Counted from the stretch's first letter, positions 33,444-46,939 are shown. The stretch is 64,000 nt of DNA from Cordia subcordata (GCA_028554755.1 JAPTOF010000001.1:38025501-38089500); one strand, 5' to 3'. Notes: generated by a model from the sequence alone, not told the origin. A program made the numbers and translations.

Positions 33444-36400
33444 TTAAGCTGTCTTCGGCTTTGGCTTAATACGCTTCACCCTTGAGTACAGGAACACTCC
33501 AGCAAGAGCCACCCCAGTGCCTGGAAAATAGGACAAGCGAAAATATAAGAAAGCAAGTTCTTGAAAAAGAGAAGCTCAATAACATCATACAGAAAGAGTA
33601 CTCTCAGTTTGTCCACACGGAGAGTGAGAGGTAAAGGGGACAGGCAGAGAAGGGGAGATGGTTCACTGCATTTAAGTCTCAAATTATCTGTCCGGAATTA
33701 GGATTTGAGTTCAAGCAATTATACCCAAGGCATTGACTTTTGAGACAGGTGTGTGGAAGAAAAGAACGGAAGTCACGATCACCACCACCCGTTTCACACA
33801 GTTGCCTACAGAGTGAGTAACAGGAGATACCCTCTGTAGTATCATGTAAGATACCTGTACCATAAACTCTTGTCAGCACTCACCATATACATTTAATTAA
33901 AAAAAAAGGCATAATAATGAATTATGACAGGGAGGTATAATTTCATGATATATGTCCAGCAAAGTTTATGATGTAAAATCATAACTTCTACATCAAAGAA
34001 AAGCAAAAGTTGCATGGTAAATCAGCATTTCTTCGTGTCACTAAGTTTTGAAGGTATGAAAATGCCTATTCCAGTAGGTGAAAACCTTTTTCATCCAAAG
34101 TTTTAGTATGATCAACATGTAATACATTTTCCTAACATTGTTAAGCCAGTTCTTCTCCAGCCCATCAAGTATTATGCCACCTGTATTTGACCATGCCATG
34201 TACTTGCATAGCATCAATAAAGAAATATCTCAGGCTGCTCTCCGTTAATGATTACAACTTCCTAAAAAGTAATCTGGCACCTTTATCTATTTGCTGGTAT
34301 TATCTTAATCTTGTATAACCTAATAATTTTGCCTCTTATTCTTTTGAATAGGTATCGATGGTCATACAACTAGAAAAAGCACTTTACCTACGTCAACTTG
34401 AAACATCCAAATCTCATGCAGGCATGGCCAACATCTTCAACTTTAGCTATTCCAAATGTCAAGCAGGCAAGGCAAAAGTAACTCATTTTCGCAGGGGTTT
34501 AATAAAGAAACATTGCAAGTTGCGATGTAAGCAGTGAACGGAATGCACAATCAACTTGGATGGGAAGGAATGCAGGGGTATATTTGCAACATTCTGCAAA
34601 GCACGGTAAGTTTATGAGGTCATTCTGATACCACAGAGAGGGTAAGTTGTATATTTGGCAAGCCGCAAGGAGTATGGTGCATTTCCATTTACTTAATTAT
34701 TGTCTGGGGCAATATCTTCACATCCTCACAAGTAATGGAAGCATATAGATGACAAGTAAAACTCTGAAATTGCTCAAGATATAATAGATTAAAAAATTGT
34801 ACAATGTCCTAGAAGAAGCACTAATATAAAAGATTACCAATACAGAACTTACAGAAGTATCAGTATAGAGCATGAAGTCAGCTAAACAGAAGCATATTAT
34901 GTCTTTGGTGTCATATATAGTGCTGCTATCAGACAATTGGTATAAAAATCTAAAAGCTCACCTGCTGATATGCGTGGAAGCAGAGAGCAGCAAGCAGAGA
35001 TCTACTGTAAATTTGGTTGACATTCAACCCCTGGCATGAAGAAGAGTCAATCATTTCCCCATCATTTTGGTAAAGCGTAAATCAATCATGATCTCAGATA
35101 GAGATGCATAGCTGAGACACAAGAAATTTCATATTTACTCACCGCAGATTGAAGGTATGCAGGGGTGAACTTCACTCCTTCCATGACTAGTGCAAAAGGG
35201 GCCAACAAGAAAAAGGACATAATTGTAATTATCGAGAAGAGAGTAATGTTGTCCAAAGATTCCTGCACGTAGACAACGTTATGGGTTAGGAACAGATTCA
35301 ACAAATAACTCTTTTTCTCCAATTTGAAGGCAATAATCTAAAATGAAAATACAAAGCTAACCATCTCAAAGTGATTTATAAAGAAATACAAGTAAGAAAC
35401 CATACAGATTTCTTCACAGAAACAGCATTCTCTGTTACTAAGATGTATATCTCAAAGCAAAAGATACCTCCTTTTTAACCATGAACTTTTTGCTGAGGAC
35501 ATTTCTGGATTGGTTAGTCACATTTGAGGCCATTGCACTCCAAAACCCAGCCCTTGTGAGGAACACACAAAAGTTGTTAGAATCTTAAAAGGCACTTGCC
35601 AACCCAAATAAATTCCCGCACCCTCTCCACAAAGAATAAGAAAGAGCAAAAAGTAAATAATTTCAATATAAGTAGACAGGGTTAAAATTATTGAGGATGA
35701 AAGCATTAATAATTCTCACCAATTAAAAGAAGCTTCAGTCATTGATGCCAAAGCAACTCCACCAACAATTGGTACGAGGGATGAAACTACCCAAAGTGTA
35801 GGAAACTGCTTAGACAAAATGATAATCAACATAAGAACATTAAATTTGAAAGATAGGATCTAATACAAAATTATTGAGGACGTGCTATGGATTTCATCTT
35901 CTACAACTGCCAACAAGCATCATCAAATACTCCAGGCAACCAGACTTTCTTCAAAAGAAAAGACTGTAAGACGAAATGAAATTTAAGAAAAGAAATACCA
36001 ACAACTTAGTCTAACACACCAAAATTGCTAACTGTTATCAGCTCACCAGAATAAGAAACACAACTAACAGGAAAGAATAAACTGATAAGCATATAATACG
36101 CACCTCTCCTAGGAACATAGCAGAAAGGACAACCGAGAAGAAAGGCTCCATAGCTTTGATCGTGTGAGTGAAGGAAACAGCAACTTTCCCAAGACTCATG
36201 TTGGTGAAAAGATTGCCCAAAGTATGCACAACTGCCAATGGTATGATTGCAACAAGCTGGCGATTGACAATGTCAATTCAGATATAGCATTTTTTGGGAA
36301 CAAGAAATAACCCATTTCGGAAATCATGGGCTCTACCACGTACCTGCCCACCACTGATTTTAGGTCGTTTGTGCAAGTTCAATGTCCACATGAGAAAGAC

Positions 36401-38492
36401 AAGAACAGTGCCAACGGCAAACTGAACTGTCGTGACTGTTACTGGAAAATGGTATGCTTTCAGAACCTACAAAAATGACGGGAAAAAGAAAAAAGCAACA
36501 TTAAATAGTCTACTCTAGTTGATTAAATCGTGAACAAAGCCTGATAACAAAATTGCATTTAACTGGCGTGGTGGTGTATAACCACTGACTCTGAAGGCAC
36601 ATTGTTATGCATTTACCACAGAAACCAAAATGATACACCTTATATAGAGGAAACCATAATGCTGAACATGAGAAGTTTAATCAGTTTTTTAAATTAGTCC
36701 ATAATATTCCAAAGGTCATACTTTGAGTCCCATTGTTTACCTTAAGTGCTCAAAATACTCCCTACCAATGTACCTGGGAAACAGTCATTGCCGTCAAGTT
36801 TCCACTTTTAGGGAACTAACTTGGAAATACAAGTACGAAACGGGACCAATTTGAAACTCCTGAAGACAATTAAACTGTCATATGAAATTACTTTGTAATT
36901 TTCTGCCCAAACTTGAATTAACAATAGCGTGATTGTGAGGGACAAACTTAACATCTTTTGTGGAATAGTGAATACTCAAAGTGCCACTTTTATAACATTG
37001 GCAAGTAATTTAAAAGTAAACATAGGGACTACTAGTAAAAGTTTCCTAATTTATAGTTATTTTCAAACTTAAAAGTAACAAACGATGGAAATTGATTTAA
37101 TTTCATTATATTATATGGAAAGATAGATAGATAGATATAATATCTAAGGAACTGTTAGCATGTAAACAACGTCGAAGGTTTTTCCATTCTAATTTTATTC
37201 AATTTCAATTAATCAAAAATAGAAAAATAAGTAATTTCATTTCAGTCTCAAAAACTAGGAAAAGTGTCGCAAAAGATTAAGGTAGAAAGACACATTTGCA
37301 GACAAAAGATTATTCAAACCGTAAATAAATTGTCTCCAAATAACTAGAACGTGAAATATGGACCATCTAACACCATGAGATTAAATCTCAACCATTCATT
37401 TCAAAGATAACATATACAATGTCTGTATATGTGCAGGTATGTATCTATAGCCAAGTCTAAGGACTTGTTTTGATTGGCTTTTTTTCCTCGAAAAAATCAC
37501 ATCATTTTGGCAAAAGTACTTGGACGGGCTTTCAGTAAAGTTCAAACTCTAAAAAAAATCTTAAATTCAACTTTTTTAGGAGCCAAAAGTTTCAACTTTT
37601 CAAAAAAGCACCTCTTTCAAAAGTTATAGGAAAAAAGCGCTTATAGTGAAAAGCCAATACAAAAGAGCCCTAGGAACTATTCTCCTTAAGCCGTGGACAG
37701 TAACAAAGACAGCAAGTCATTATAAACGAATCAGGGATCCCATATAGAATATCAAATATTACAATGTAGAGATGTGTTTACATATGTGCATGGGAAACGC
37801 ACAAAAGTTTTGAGCCAAATCCGGCCTATACGAATATAACGCCGCAATCCTAATTGATCGATGCGAAAGATCTTTCAGTGTAGCTGAAACGAAATGAATA
37901 CTAGTATGCTTGAGCGCTATCCGTAGTAGAGAACACAATTCACTATAAACAAATCAAGAATCCAATATATATAAATACAGCTAATTATCAACGCAATGTC
38001 TATAATATAATTACATACATTGCAAAATTATAGCAGATCAAAATATATATATACTTATTTCAAAAAAGGAGGAAAAGAAAAAGAGACCTGCTTATTATAG
38101 ATGTTGAAGTAGATGTTGAAAATGTACCAAAGGCCGAAAAGAGAGCCGAGGATCAACGTGTCAGCAAAGCTCTTTGATTTCGGCGCCGGCTCCTCCGCCG
38201 CGCTCTCCGGCACCGAGGTGGCCCGAGCCGGTTCCAATCCGGCTTGGCGCTGCTCCGGAGCCATGCTCCACCCGGCTTGGCTGCTCAGCCTCGGAGAATC
38301 CGAAGCGGAGCATCTAATCGGAGTAGTAGTAGTTATCGACAATGACGACGGCTTACTACTAAAATTACTGTTAGTGTTGATACAACGGAGGAGAGCTGAA
38401 GAGGTCGGGCCGGGCTGTTGAAGGGCCCGGGCCCGTTTGGTGGTGTTGCGAAGAGGTAGAGAAGGCGAGAATGAAATGGCCGCGCTCTGCAT
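33444..38492 (-). CDS. PPT1: Plastid phosphoenolpyruvate/phosphate translocator
   Basis: Nine exons on the minus strand: 38088-38492, 36344-36466, 36104-36256, 35720-35805, 35468-35552, 35143-35262, 34962-35030, 33725-33854, 33444-33520 (1248 nt, 415 aa). All are GT-AG and the phases close exactly. Residues 1 to about 100 form a Ser/Thr/Arg-rich chloroplast transit peptide. From about residue 110 the triose-phosphate-translocator fold follows: [75 protein letters not shown], and [17 protein letters not shown] near the end. These match the PPT subfamily rather than TPT or GPT. The protein exchanges cytosolic PEP for phosphate across the inner plastid envelope and feeds the shikimate pathway (the Arabidopsis PPT1 mutant is cue1). 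Intron 1 (36467-38087) is long and includes MITE-like sequence near 37455-37680. Confidence 0.95.
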
Positions 38493-38563
38493 TTTCTGCT
38501 GGCGTGTTGTTTTTTCTGCAGAGCTTTTTTTTTTTTTTTGGTTAAGATCCGATTTGTGTTTGT

Positions 38564-38637
38564 GCGTGTGATTTTGTGTGTGTTTGGGGAAATATATGTA
38601 AGTTGGGGCGTGTGATTTTGTGCGTGTTTGGGGAAAT
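38564..38637. repeat. Two 30-bp direct repeats in the translocator 5' region
   Basis: Units at 38564-38593 and 38608-38637 (GCGTGTGATTTTGTG then TGTTTGGGGAAAT) differ at one base and are separated by 14 bp. They lie 70-145 bp upstream of the translocator start codon, so within its leader or core promoter. Confidence 0.85.
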
Positions 38638-39710
38638 GGGTGGGTGGGTTTGAGGTATTGGGAACTCCGTCAGGGGAGTTTTAAGAGGGAGTTTGCACAC
38701 AGTGTGTGTTATCCGTGTGTGTGTGGAAAGACGACAAAAATGAGGACTGAAGTTACGGGAAGGGTGTGTTGGGGGACACTCTGGATATTTTGGGGAAAGT
38801 TAGGGGTAAAATTTGGTGCGACGGGGAGAGCTAGCTGCCGTGTAACTTATAATTTTATAAAGAAGATTCAATAATAATAAAAATATTGGTTAATTTATGA
38901 ATTAGGATGAAATAATATAAACAATTTGTAATTGGTAGATCCTAGACAACATTAGAATGTTATAGAATTAGAGCTCATTTGAATTGGTTTTTTTCAAAAA
39001 TATTTTTTACAACTTTTGAAAAAAATGTGTTTATGAGAGATTTCTGAAAAAGGGCATGTCTGGATTAGCCTCTTCATGAAAATTGCACTTTTTTACCTAA
39101 AAATTATATCTTTTTTGCAATATGTATTTCATTTGGTTTCAAAAAAAAAACTAAAAGTCTTTAAAAAAAAAAACTCAATTTGACTCTCCTTAGAAGCAAA
39201 AAAATTTACTTTTTTGAAAAAATACTTTTTTTAAAAGTCGTAAAAAGATTTGAATTAATTTTTCTTAGAGTATCAGTTTTTTTTTTAAAACTCAAATACT
39301 TACTCTAAAAAATATATAATTTTTTAAAAAAAATATTTTTATGAAAAATGACCAATCCAAACAAGCCTTTTTTATATGCTTTTGGAGTGAAGGTGGGGAC
39401 AATAGATTTGTTTCTCGTATTACAGATGAGATTTTATTTTCTAATAAAATTATGTTTTTAATAAGATAATATAAATAATTTATAATTATCATGAATAAAT
39501 AAAATTATTAATAAAATAACATAAATACTTTAGAATTGTTACATTCGATGAGGGATGTAAAAATTCCTTTACCAGGGTGTGGGGACTTGAGTTGGTGAGA
39601 GGAGAAAAGTTGGCTGGTGCTGTGGACATTGTGGGTTGTCTGAAATTTTCTCTGTCACCAACCCTAACCAGCTACAACTAGCAAACTACAGGCTACAATT
39701 TCTTCTAACT
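38638..39710. other. Translocator promoter side and AT-rich MITE-like DNA
   Basis: About 38960-39370 has MITE-like character. It starts TCATTTGAATTGGTTTTTT and ends ACCAATCCAAACAAGCC with inverted AAAAGTCG/CGACTTTT-type interior, but the ends were not fixed. The rest shows no gene. Confidence 0.4.
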
Positions 39711-39720
39711 GTCAATTGAT
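39711..39720. repeat. Target-site duplication, left copy (GTCAATTGAT)
   Basis: Ten bases identical to 47866-47875, directly abutting the GGAAAATTTTTATTT terminus of the Mutator-like element. Confidence 0.9.
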
Positions 39721-39789
39721 GGAAAATTTTTATTTGTAACCCTATTTTTTAATTTACTTTTAAAAATAACCCAATTTTGAAGGTAGTTG

Positions 39790-40262
39790 CAAAATTAGAC
39801 TTTTCGAACTTATGAAGTTCGAACTCGAAGTAGCAAAGTTCGAGTATGTGGAGGCTATTCATTTTCACAAAATTCGAACTTTTAACATACGATTTCGAAC
39901 TTAAGAAGTTTGAGTAAACTATTCGAAATTCAGAAGCTCAAAAACGAACTTCTAAAGTTCGACTGCGAGTATCTCGGAATCCGTTAAGGAAGCTGGCCGT
40001 TTTCGAAATTTGAAAGTTCGAATGCGTGTGTCTCGGTGTAACTGCCGCTGCACGTAACAGACAGGGCATTAAAGGCGAATCACAAACCTCGATTTCGAAT
40101 TTCTGAAATTCGAAATTGGTAAAATCGAACTTCAGAAGTTCGAAAGCTAACTGCCACATCTCGATGTCGAACTTTAGACGCTCGGAATCTTAATATGTCG
40201 AACTTCTGAAGTTCGAGTTCGAGCTTTTTTTCATCGATGTCGAACTTCAGAAGTTCGACGTC
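39790..40262. repeat. Left subterminal palindrome array of the MULE
   Basis: About ten copies, perfect or degenerate, of the palindrome TCGAACTTCWGAAGTTCGA. Perfect 19-bp copies lie at 40125-40143, 40198-40216 and 40240-40258. Others are half-sites such as CGAACTT or AAGTTCGA. The array stops at the putative promoter of the plus-strand gene. Confidence 0.85.
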
Positions 40263-40267
40263 TCTAC

Positions 40268-40275
40268 TATTTATA
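40268..40275 (+). promoter_or_regulatory. Putative TATA box of the MULE plus-strand gene
   Basis: TATTTATA directly after the palindrome array, followed by a pyrimidine-rich leader (CTCTCTCC-type, 40295-40365) and a probable leader intron from about 40418 (CTTGTGAGTTTAC) to just before 41594. The intron-like stretch holds large internal direct repeats, for example the phrase TGGAATATTAATCATGTTGG at about 40620 and 41306. Confidence 0.45.
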
Positions 40276-41593
40276 CCCCCCCCAGCCCAATCTCTCCTCT
40301 GCCATTCGAAACCTCACCTCTTTGCTCTCTCCAACTCTCTCTGATCTCTCTCTAATTTTTCTCCCACGCAACCCAAAAATCTAATACAAATTTCCACATC
40401 TTAGGATTTTGCCTAAATCTTGTGAGTTTACTTTTTTTTTTCTATCGAATTTATATGTTTTAATGTGTTTGTTTGTTTAATTTATATGTTGCTTAATATG
40501 TTAAATTTCGAAATTTTATGTTAATTTTATATGTTGCTTAATATGTTAAATTTCAAAATTATATGTTAATTATATGTTGCTTAATACGTTAAATTTGAAA
40601 ATTAGATTATTGTTTATTTTAGTGGAATATTAATCATGTTGGTTTATTTTATATGTTGATTTATTTTTGGAATATTAATCATTTTATGATGACGGGATGT
40701 ATTAATCATTGTGCATATAATTAGTGTGAATTTATAAATATTAGAAAATGTAGGTACTAGTTATTTAATTAGTATGAAAGTAGAGAAATTAAAATAATAT
40801 GAATTTTACAAAATTAGCAAAATTAAACTTGTAGGCATATAATTAGTAACTGACTGTAGGGTTTTAGTGGCGTTGTAGGATTAATTATTCAATTAATCAT
40901 ATGGAGCTTTATGGTTTTAGTGGCGTTTTAGGGTTTTAGTGGAGTTTTAGGATTAATTATGTTAATTATTAGTCAATTTAAGATGAAGTTATGTATTAAT
41001 TAAGTATTAAAGTTGTAGTTCTAAACTATTTAATATGAATTTTTATAAAATTTAAGAAATGAGAAAATTAAAGTTATAGGGCATATAGTCAGTAACTGAA
41101 GTTAGGGTTTTAGTGGAGTTTTAGGATTAATTATGTTCATTATTAGTCATTTTAAGATGAAGTGATATATTAGTTAAATATTAAAGTTGTAGTTCTAAAC
41201 TAATTAGTAATAATTTTTTTTGACGTTTAGATAAAGTTAAGCATTATTAATTTTATTTTTTGTGCAACTTTAATTTGAAAATTAGATCTGGTGTTTATTT
41301 TAGTGGAATATTAATCATGTTGGTTTATTTTATATGTTAATTATATGTTGCTTAATACGTTAAATTTCAAAATTAAACTATTATTTAATTTAGTAGAATA
41401 TTAATCATGTTGATTTATTTTATATGTTAATTATATGTTGCTTTATTTTTGGAATATTAATCATTTTATGATGATGGGATGTATTAATCATTGTACATAT
41501 AATTAGTTAAATATTAAAGTTGTAGTTCTAAACTAATTAGTAATAATTAGTACTTTTACATTTTTTTTAATTTACTTAATGCTCGTAGGATTT

Positions 41594-43875
41594 ATGGCTC
41601 ATAGATCGGCTCCTAGCGATAGTTCAGTGTTATGCTATTACCATGAACACCGGGTGAATTATTTATCGTCACCCTATCAGTTAGAGGAACACAAGATTTA
41701 TAGGAGTGATAGAGAGTTATTCCTATGGAGCATCCTGCTGTGCAGACGGCTTTGTTGAGAGCTGGATTTTTTGGATGTTATGCGGCGCGCTTCCATCAGG
41801 TTGACAATTCTCTTATTACTGCCCTGATTGAGAGGTGGCGGCCAGAGACGCATACATTTCATTTGCCTGTAGGTGAGGCCACGATCACACTCTAGGATGT
41901 CACTATATGTTGGGGATTGCCGATTGTTGGTCAAGTTGTCCCGGTGCTCGACGATACTAATTGAACTCCGGAAGAGTGGTGGACACGTATTCATCAATCG
42001 GGTATATGTATCTTTGGACAAAATTAGTGGAAATTCGATTAACGTACCCCATCTGAGGAAATTGTACGCAGCCCAAGGCATTCCAGAGAATCCTAAGGTG
42101 GAGGAAGCGGAACGGCGGGCACGTTTGTGGATTTTTGTTATTTGGCATCCAATATGTTCACTGATATGACAGGAAACAAATTATCGTTACATTGGTTAGA
42201 TTTTTTTATTGACTTTGATCATATCAGTGAATATAATTAGGAGGCAGCATGCCTAGCGCATCTGTATAGAAGGCTTTGTAAGGCTTGTTGCCGTGATTGT
42301 AGAGGCATGTGCAGGCCCGTCATGCTCATGCAGGTATCACACTTAATCATCTCATTGTTGTTAATGATATTTGAAGACGTATTATTGCTTATAATATAAT
42401 TGTCTCGTGGAATGCAGTTTTTTGCCTGGGACAGACTCACCGCTTTTAGGCCAACACTGTGTGAACAGATGGATAGGCACCATCAAAGGGATGGGCAAGT
42501 TGCTCACCCTGATTTCCCATTACCGGGCCCACCACGCGGCTACGTGTTCTTTGCGAGGAAGGATCTGAGGTGGGTTGTGGGCCGGGCAGGTTTGAACGAC
42601 GCACGAGACATGATTGACCGTTTGCATCCTGGCGAGGTTTGAAAAAATTTACATCTCATATTCTTACTCTCCCTTGTTAATTTACATTGTTTGTTTTATA
42701 AAATAATATGCCGTTATTGTCGTGTTCGCAATTTATTTGGCAGTCATTCGAGCACGCAATGGGGGGTTTGCCATAGTATTGTCTACAAAACGTGGACGCA
42801 TGGCGAGCATGCATACCCCTCATTGTTGGTAGGTGGGTGGAGTGGCATTGTCCTGATCGGGTACTTTGGCAGTTCGGCATATGGCAGACCATCCTCGGTA
42901 ATCCACCAGCTTGGCAGAAGCACCGGGACGGGAAAGAGAAGATTACAGCCGAACAATATAATACGGCAGTCGACATGTAGGTCAATTAGGAAAACACTAT
43001 TGTGACGACGGAGTTAGAGGATTTTCCCGATCCTAGGGCTTTGAGGGCGTATATGAGATGGTATCAAGGGATAACCATACTACATGCTGGACACCCTCCG
43101 ACTAGTCATGCAGACAACGGCTACGTTGCGTCGGCCCACGATGAGAACAGTCTGGTTAGTGAGATATAAATGTTTTCCAATAAATTCGAATTTAGTAAGC
43201 ATTAATGCAATATCTATTAACAGTGCCCGTAACTTTTTCTTTAGGCGGTATATGCTCAGCAAGTGGTTAACCACAGTGGGAGTATTATACGGCAGTACGG
43301 GGCGGGACACTTGCGAGTAGATGCGGCTATTTTTGATTTTATAATGAGTCATCTACAGGTTCTACACATTAGAGGCCAGGCCGTACTTCAGCAAACCCAA
43401 CATAAGCACCTATTGGATGACACGATAGCCATGTATGACATCCCACGTCTGCAACCGCCTCAACAGTCGTCACATCGGTCGACAGTGGGGTCGTTATCAT
43501 TATCCCACTCAGGATCCCAGCACTTTGTACACGTCGCCGCATCCTGGTAGGTTTAGCCAGTTCGAGTATAGCGGTCCGTCACATAAGGATCCCAGCACTT
43601 CGTACATGCCGCCACAACATGGCAGGTTTAGCCAGTTTGAGTATGGCTGTCGGTCACATCAGGATCCCAGCACTTCAAAAACGCTGCCGTAGGGGCCATT
43701 ATCTACTAGTGATTATTTGATAGATGATCAGACTGCTGAGCTGGTGCTCGAAAAGGACCATCTACTGCGTCGTACTCGTAGACGCACACAGTCACCGCAT
43801 CCAGCACCACGCGTTTTACCTGACCGAGCCAGCAGGGGTCGGAGGCCTGATTATTACACACCTTCTCAGTATTGA
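41594..43875 (+). pseudogene. Plant mobile domain (MAIN-like) gene of the MULE, decayed
   Basis: Begins ATG GCT CAT AGA at 41594. After about 45 codons the frame shifts near 41725 into [20 protein letters not shown] and [20 protein letters not shown], the hallmark of the plant mobile domain (aminotransferase-like) proteins. In-frame stops follow (for example near 41893 and 41962). The domain continues in pieces: FFAWDRLTAFRPTL at 42420-42480, RPPRG-type and FARKDLRWVVGRAGL at 42530-42600, then CPDRVLWQFGIWQTI at 42850-42895, with introns between. The 3' part encodes a tandem SQFEYSGPSHKDPSTS-type repeat (43550-43690) and ends at 43875. MAIN/MAIL1 homologues act in gene silencing and genome stability; TE-borne versions are thought to be the ancestral pool. 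Exon limits are approximate. Confidence 0.82.
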
Positions 43876-44110
43876 TGTAGTTGAACTAACTTTTTATTCT
43901 TTCAAAGTTATTTTAGTAATTCTATGTAATTGAACTTGCATTTTACATTGTTTATTCGTACTTATTATCATGTCTCGTATAAATTGTGTTGACGTTGACA
44001 ATATTTTGAGATGGAAAGATTCGACAATATCTTTTATTGAAACATTATACAACATAGTGGAAAAGACCAAATAGCTTCATATTCTACAACTTTATGATCA
44101 CTATTCGAAG

Positions 44111-46725
44111 CTACGTATCTCGTCTTAGGGGGGAATTTAGAGCAATATGCCTTGGGTTACGGCAATAACCACACTTTCTTCTGCCTACTTGGTCGGAGTG
44201 GTCCATCTCGTTTGGTATGCGCCGAGCTCTTTCCCGCCCACGTCTTCTATCGTGCACTCGTAAAGCATTCAGGAGTAATGTCCAACTAGGTCCTGGAGGC
44301 CAGTAAAATTCATGTCCAAGGGGTTGAAATGTCATATTATATGTTGCCTTGAATGACTTCACCGTATAATGCAGATCAACCATGGTTGAAGGGTTTCCAC
44401 CCCTATAACGGGCAACATATTGGGCATGAGAGCATGGCATATGATAAGCTGTCCACTTACCACATGTACATATTCGTCCCACCCAATCTACCTCTTGTTC
44501 GTTGGGAACATCGTCCCATCGTTCTGGTATTCGACCGACTTGGTACCACTCATCTAGTCTAAATGCATGCAATCGCATCCGGTGTGAAGACGTCTCCCAC
44601 TTTTCATATTTTTCTCTCGCTCGATCCGTGAGAATACGACCATTTTTATGTATGTGCATCGCGTTTGCCAACCTATCGTGAAAATATCCCTTTAGCTTTA
44701 AAAAAATGTTATTTACTAGTGCTGTAATGGGCAATCCCCTGGCTCCGACAATAACACTATTGAAACATTCAACATTATTTGTCGTCAGCACTCCCCATCT
44801 ATAACCCCCATCGTGGCTCAAGGTCCATGAATCTGGACCGAGGTTGGATAACATCTGGTGCACCCGTGTACCAACGCCAGTGGGTCGTGGGTCGATATTA
44901 CGAATAATGTCCATGGCGGCGATGTGCTTCCGTTTCTGGCTTTCTTTTCCAACTATCCAACATATGTCTTTTGCGAATTGGTTGTGCCATCTTTTCATCA
45001 CATTGCTTTTTAGATGTCTCAAGCAAATGCGATGCTTCACTTGAAGTCGGCCGTCGGATGTTATTGTATTGATAGCTGTCGTGATTCCTGCGTGCCGATC
45101 AGACAAAATGCACATTGTTGACATGTCGTTTAAAAAACACTGACGTACCTTCTCCAGGAACCACCTCCAACTATTTGTACTCTCGCCATCGACTACGACA
45201 AATGCCAACAGTAATATATGGTCGTTGGCATCTGTCATTAAGGCGACGAGCAGGTGGCCCTTGTACTTCCCACGCAAATGTGTTCCGTCCAAAAAGAGTG
45301 AAGGTCGACAGTGCCTCCATGCCATTATGCATGGACCAAAAGCCCAAAAACCATAGTGGAAAATTTTTTCTGTTTCAGTTGAACCCTGGGTGAACTTGTA
45401 GTGGACAACGGTTCCCGGATTCTTCGCAATTACGACGCAAAAAAATCACGGCAGCATCTTGTATGACATGTCCCAGTCACCAAAAACTAGTTGGATTGAC
45501 TTATTCCTACCACGCCAAGCTTTCCCGTATGTTATATCAACATTTAAAGTCTTCTTTATATGGGCTTGGACAAGACGTACCTCGAAATCAGGCTTCTCTG
45601 CAACAAAATGCCTTACCATGTAACTGACCAGAACAGATGTTAGATTTCTATGGTTTGGCCCGCATTTATCTCCCATGCAAATATGCATGCTTTGGTACCT
45701 CGCGATCTCGAACATATTATGTGTGGATTTTCTTACTGCATGAACTTTCCACTTGCATGGTGTCTTAGGATTGCTTGATTCATAGCAATGTATGTCCCAC
45801 AAGGACTTATTCGACTTCATTACCCTGTATTCTCGTTGATGTTTGATCACGTTTTTTTGGACAGCCCGTATAAGATCAACCTTTTTCGGGAGCACCATGC
45901 GTTTAGCCAAATCCATCCGTCGCTCGTCCCACATTGGTCTCTCCATTGGAGGCTCATTTGAAGTAACGTAATACTCTATCCTAGCTGTGTGAAAAGCTAC
46001 TGGTTCTTCCTCCTCTAGCTCCGGCTCCTGCTCATTACCATTGCTTGGCCCCACATCAACCTCTTCATTTTGGTAGTTTAAACTTTCTACTGACATAACA
46101 TCTTCCTCCTTGTTTAACTGGACGTCCTCATCTACTTCTTCCGATTCAGATAAAATAGAATCTAATCCCACCTCGAACATCTCCGGAATGTCACTAGCTT
46201 GAGAGGGTCCTCCAACTTCAAATGTGGGGCATGGCGGTGGAGAAAGGGAAAATATGGCAAACTCTGCCGTTGTGGTTGGAATGTTGACTTCCGCGTTGAC
46301 ATAATAAGGTGGTTCCACGTTCAAATCTGGCAAATCACCAACAACTTCTTGTAATGTTGCTTCTTCATTTGAAGGCTGTGGATTGTACATGACATCACTT
46401 TGCATGTCTACGAGTGCGCACATCGCCTATTCATATCCATGCAAGCTGTTTCGTACATGTCCTGTGCATCTTCGTCATCCTTAATGCCACTCGGGAAATA
46501 ATATATTTGTTGTAGGTTTGTGTCCCATTTGGGATCAGGATAACACAACTCAACTCTATCGATAGTAGGCCGCAATTGGATCTTCGTGAATATACGAGAT
46601 ACAAATTGATTGTATGTCGTTCCGGGAAGAATTTTTATTTTACGTGGTAAGTTTGGACCTACATAGCCGAGACCATGATTTGTTTCAATTTTGTTGCCAC
46701 TGTAATATAAATATACGTAACTGCA
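44111..46725 (-). pseudogene. MuDR-type (MULE) transposase, one frameshift and one nonsense codon
   Basis: The N-terminal piece (about 46725-46426) reads YYSGNKIETNHGLGYVG and YPDPKWDTNL. It is joined by a one-base shift near 46425 to the frame 46423-44111. That frame carries an acidic linker (residues about 80-150), the MuDR DNA-binding region (LIRAVQKNVIKHQREYRV with a Cys/His pattern), one TGA at 45446-45448 in a CGA context, then the DDE core: SLFLDGTHLRGKYKG (first D), ILSDRHAGITTAI (second D) and TNNVECFN (E). A SWIM zinc finger follows (CTCGKWTAYHMPCSH), then a C-terminal CGYCRNPRH knuckle. Apart from those two lesions about 770 codons are open, so decay is recent. The enzyme would cut and rejoin the element ends in the nucleus. 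No further host role is implied. Confidence 0.93.
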
Positions 46726-46939
46726 TCAACATTTGCATTCATCTTTTTGGGTGAAAGAAAATGTATAACGTGGCTTAGATGTGAATGAGTTGCAGAAGGG
46801 AGGGAAGTGGAGTGGTTAGTGGTATAACAGTAAATCCAAATTTTGAAAATGCTACATAATGTGACTTATCGTGTGAATGTTTGTAAGGTTAGTGATTTTG
46901 GAACGAGATGATGAAGGGAGAAGTGGGGCGTGCATTATG

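Noticed and set aside
43435..43692. Separate proline/serine-rich gene
   Set aside because: The repeated SQFEY...HxDPSTS units continue the plant-mobile-domain pseudogene of the MULE rather than forming an independent gene.
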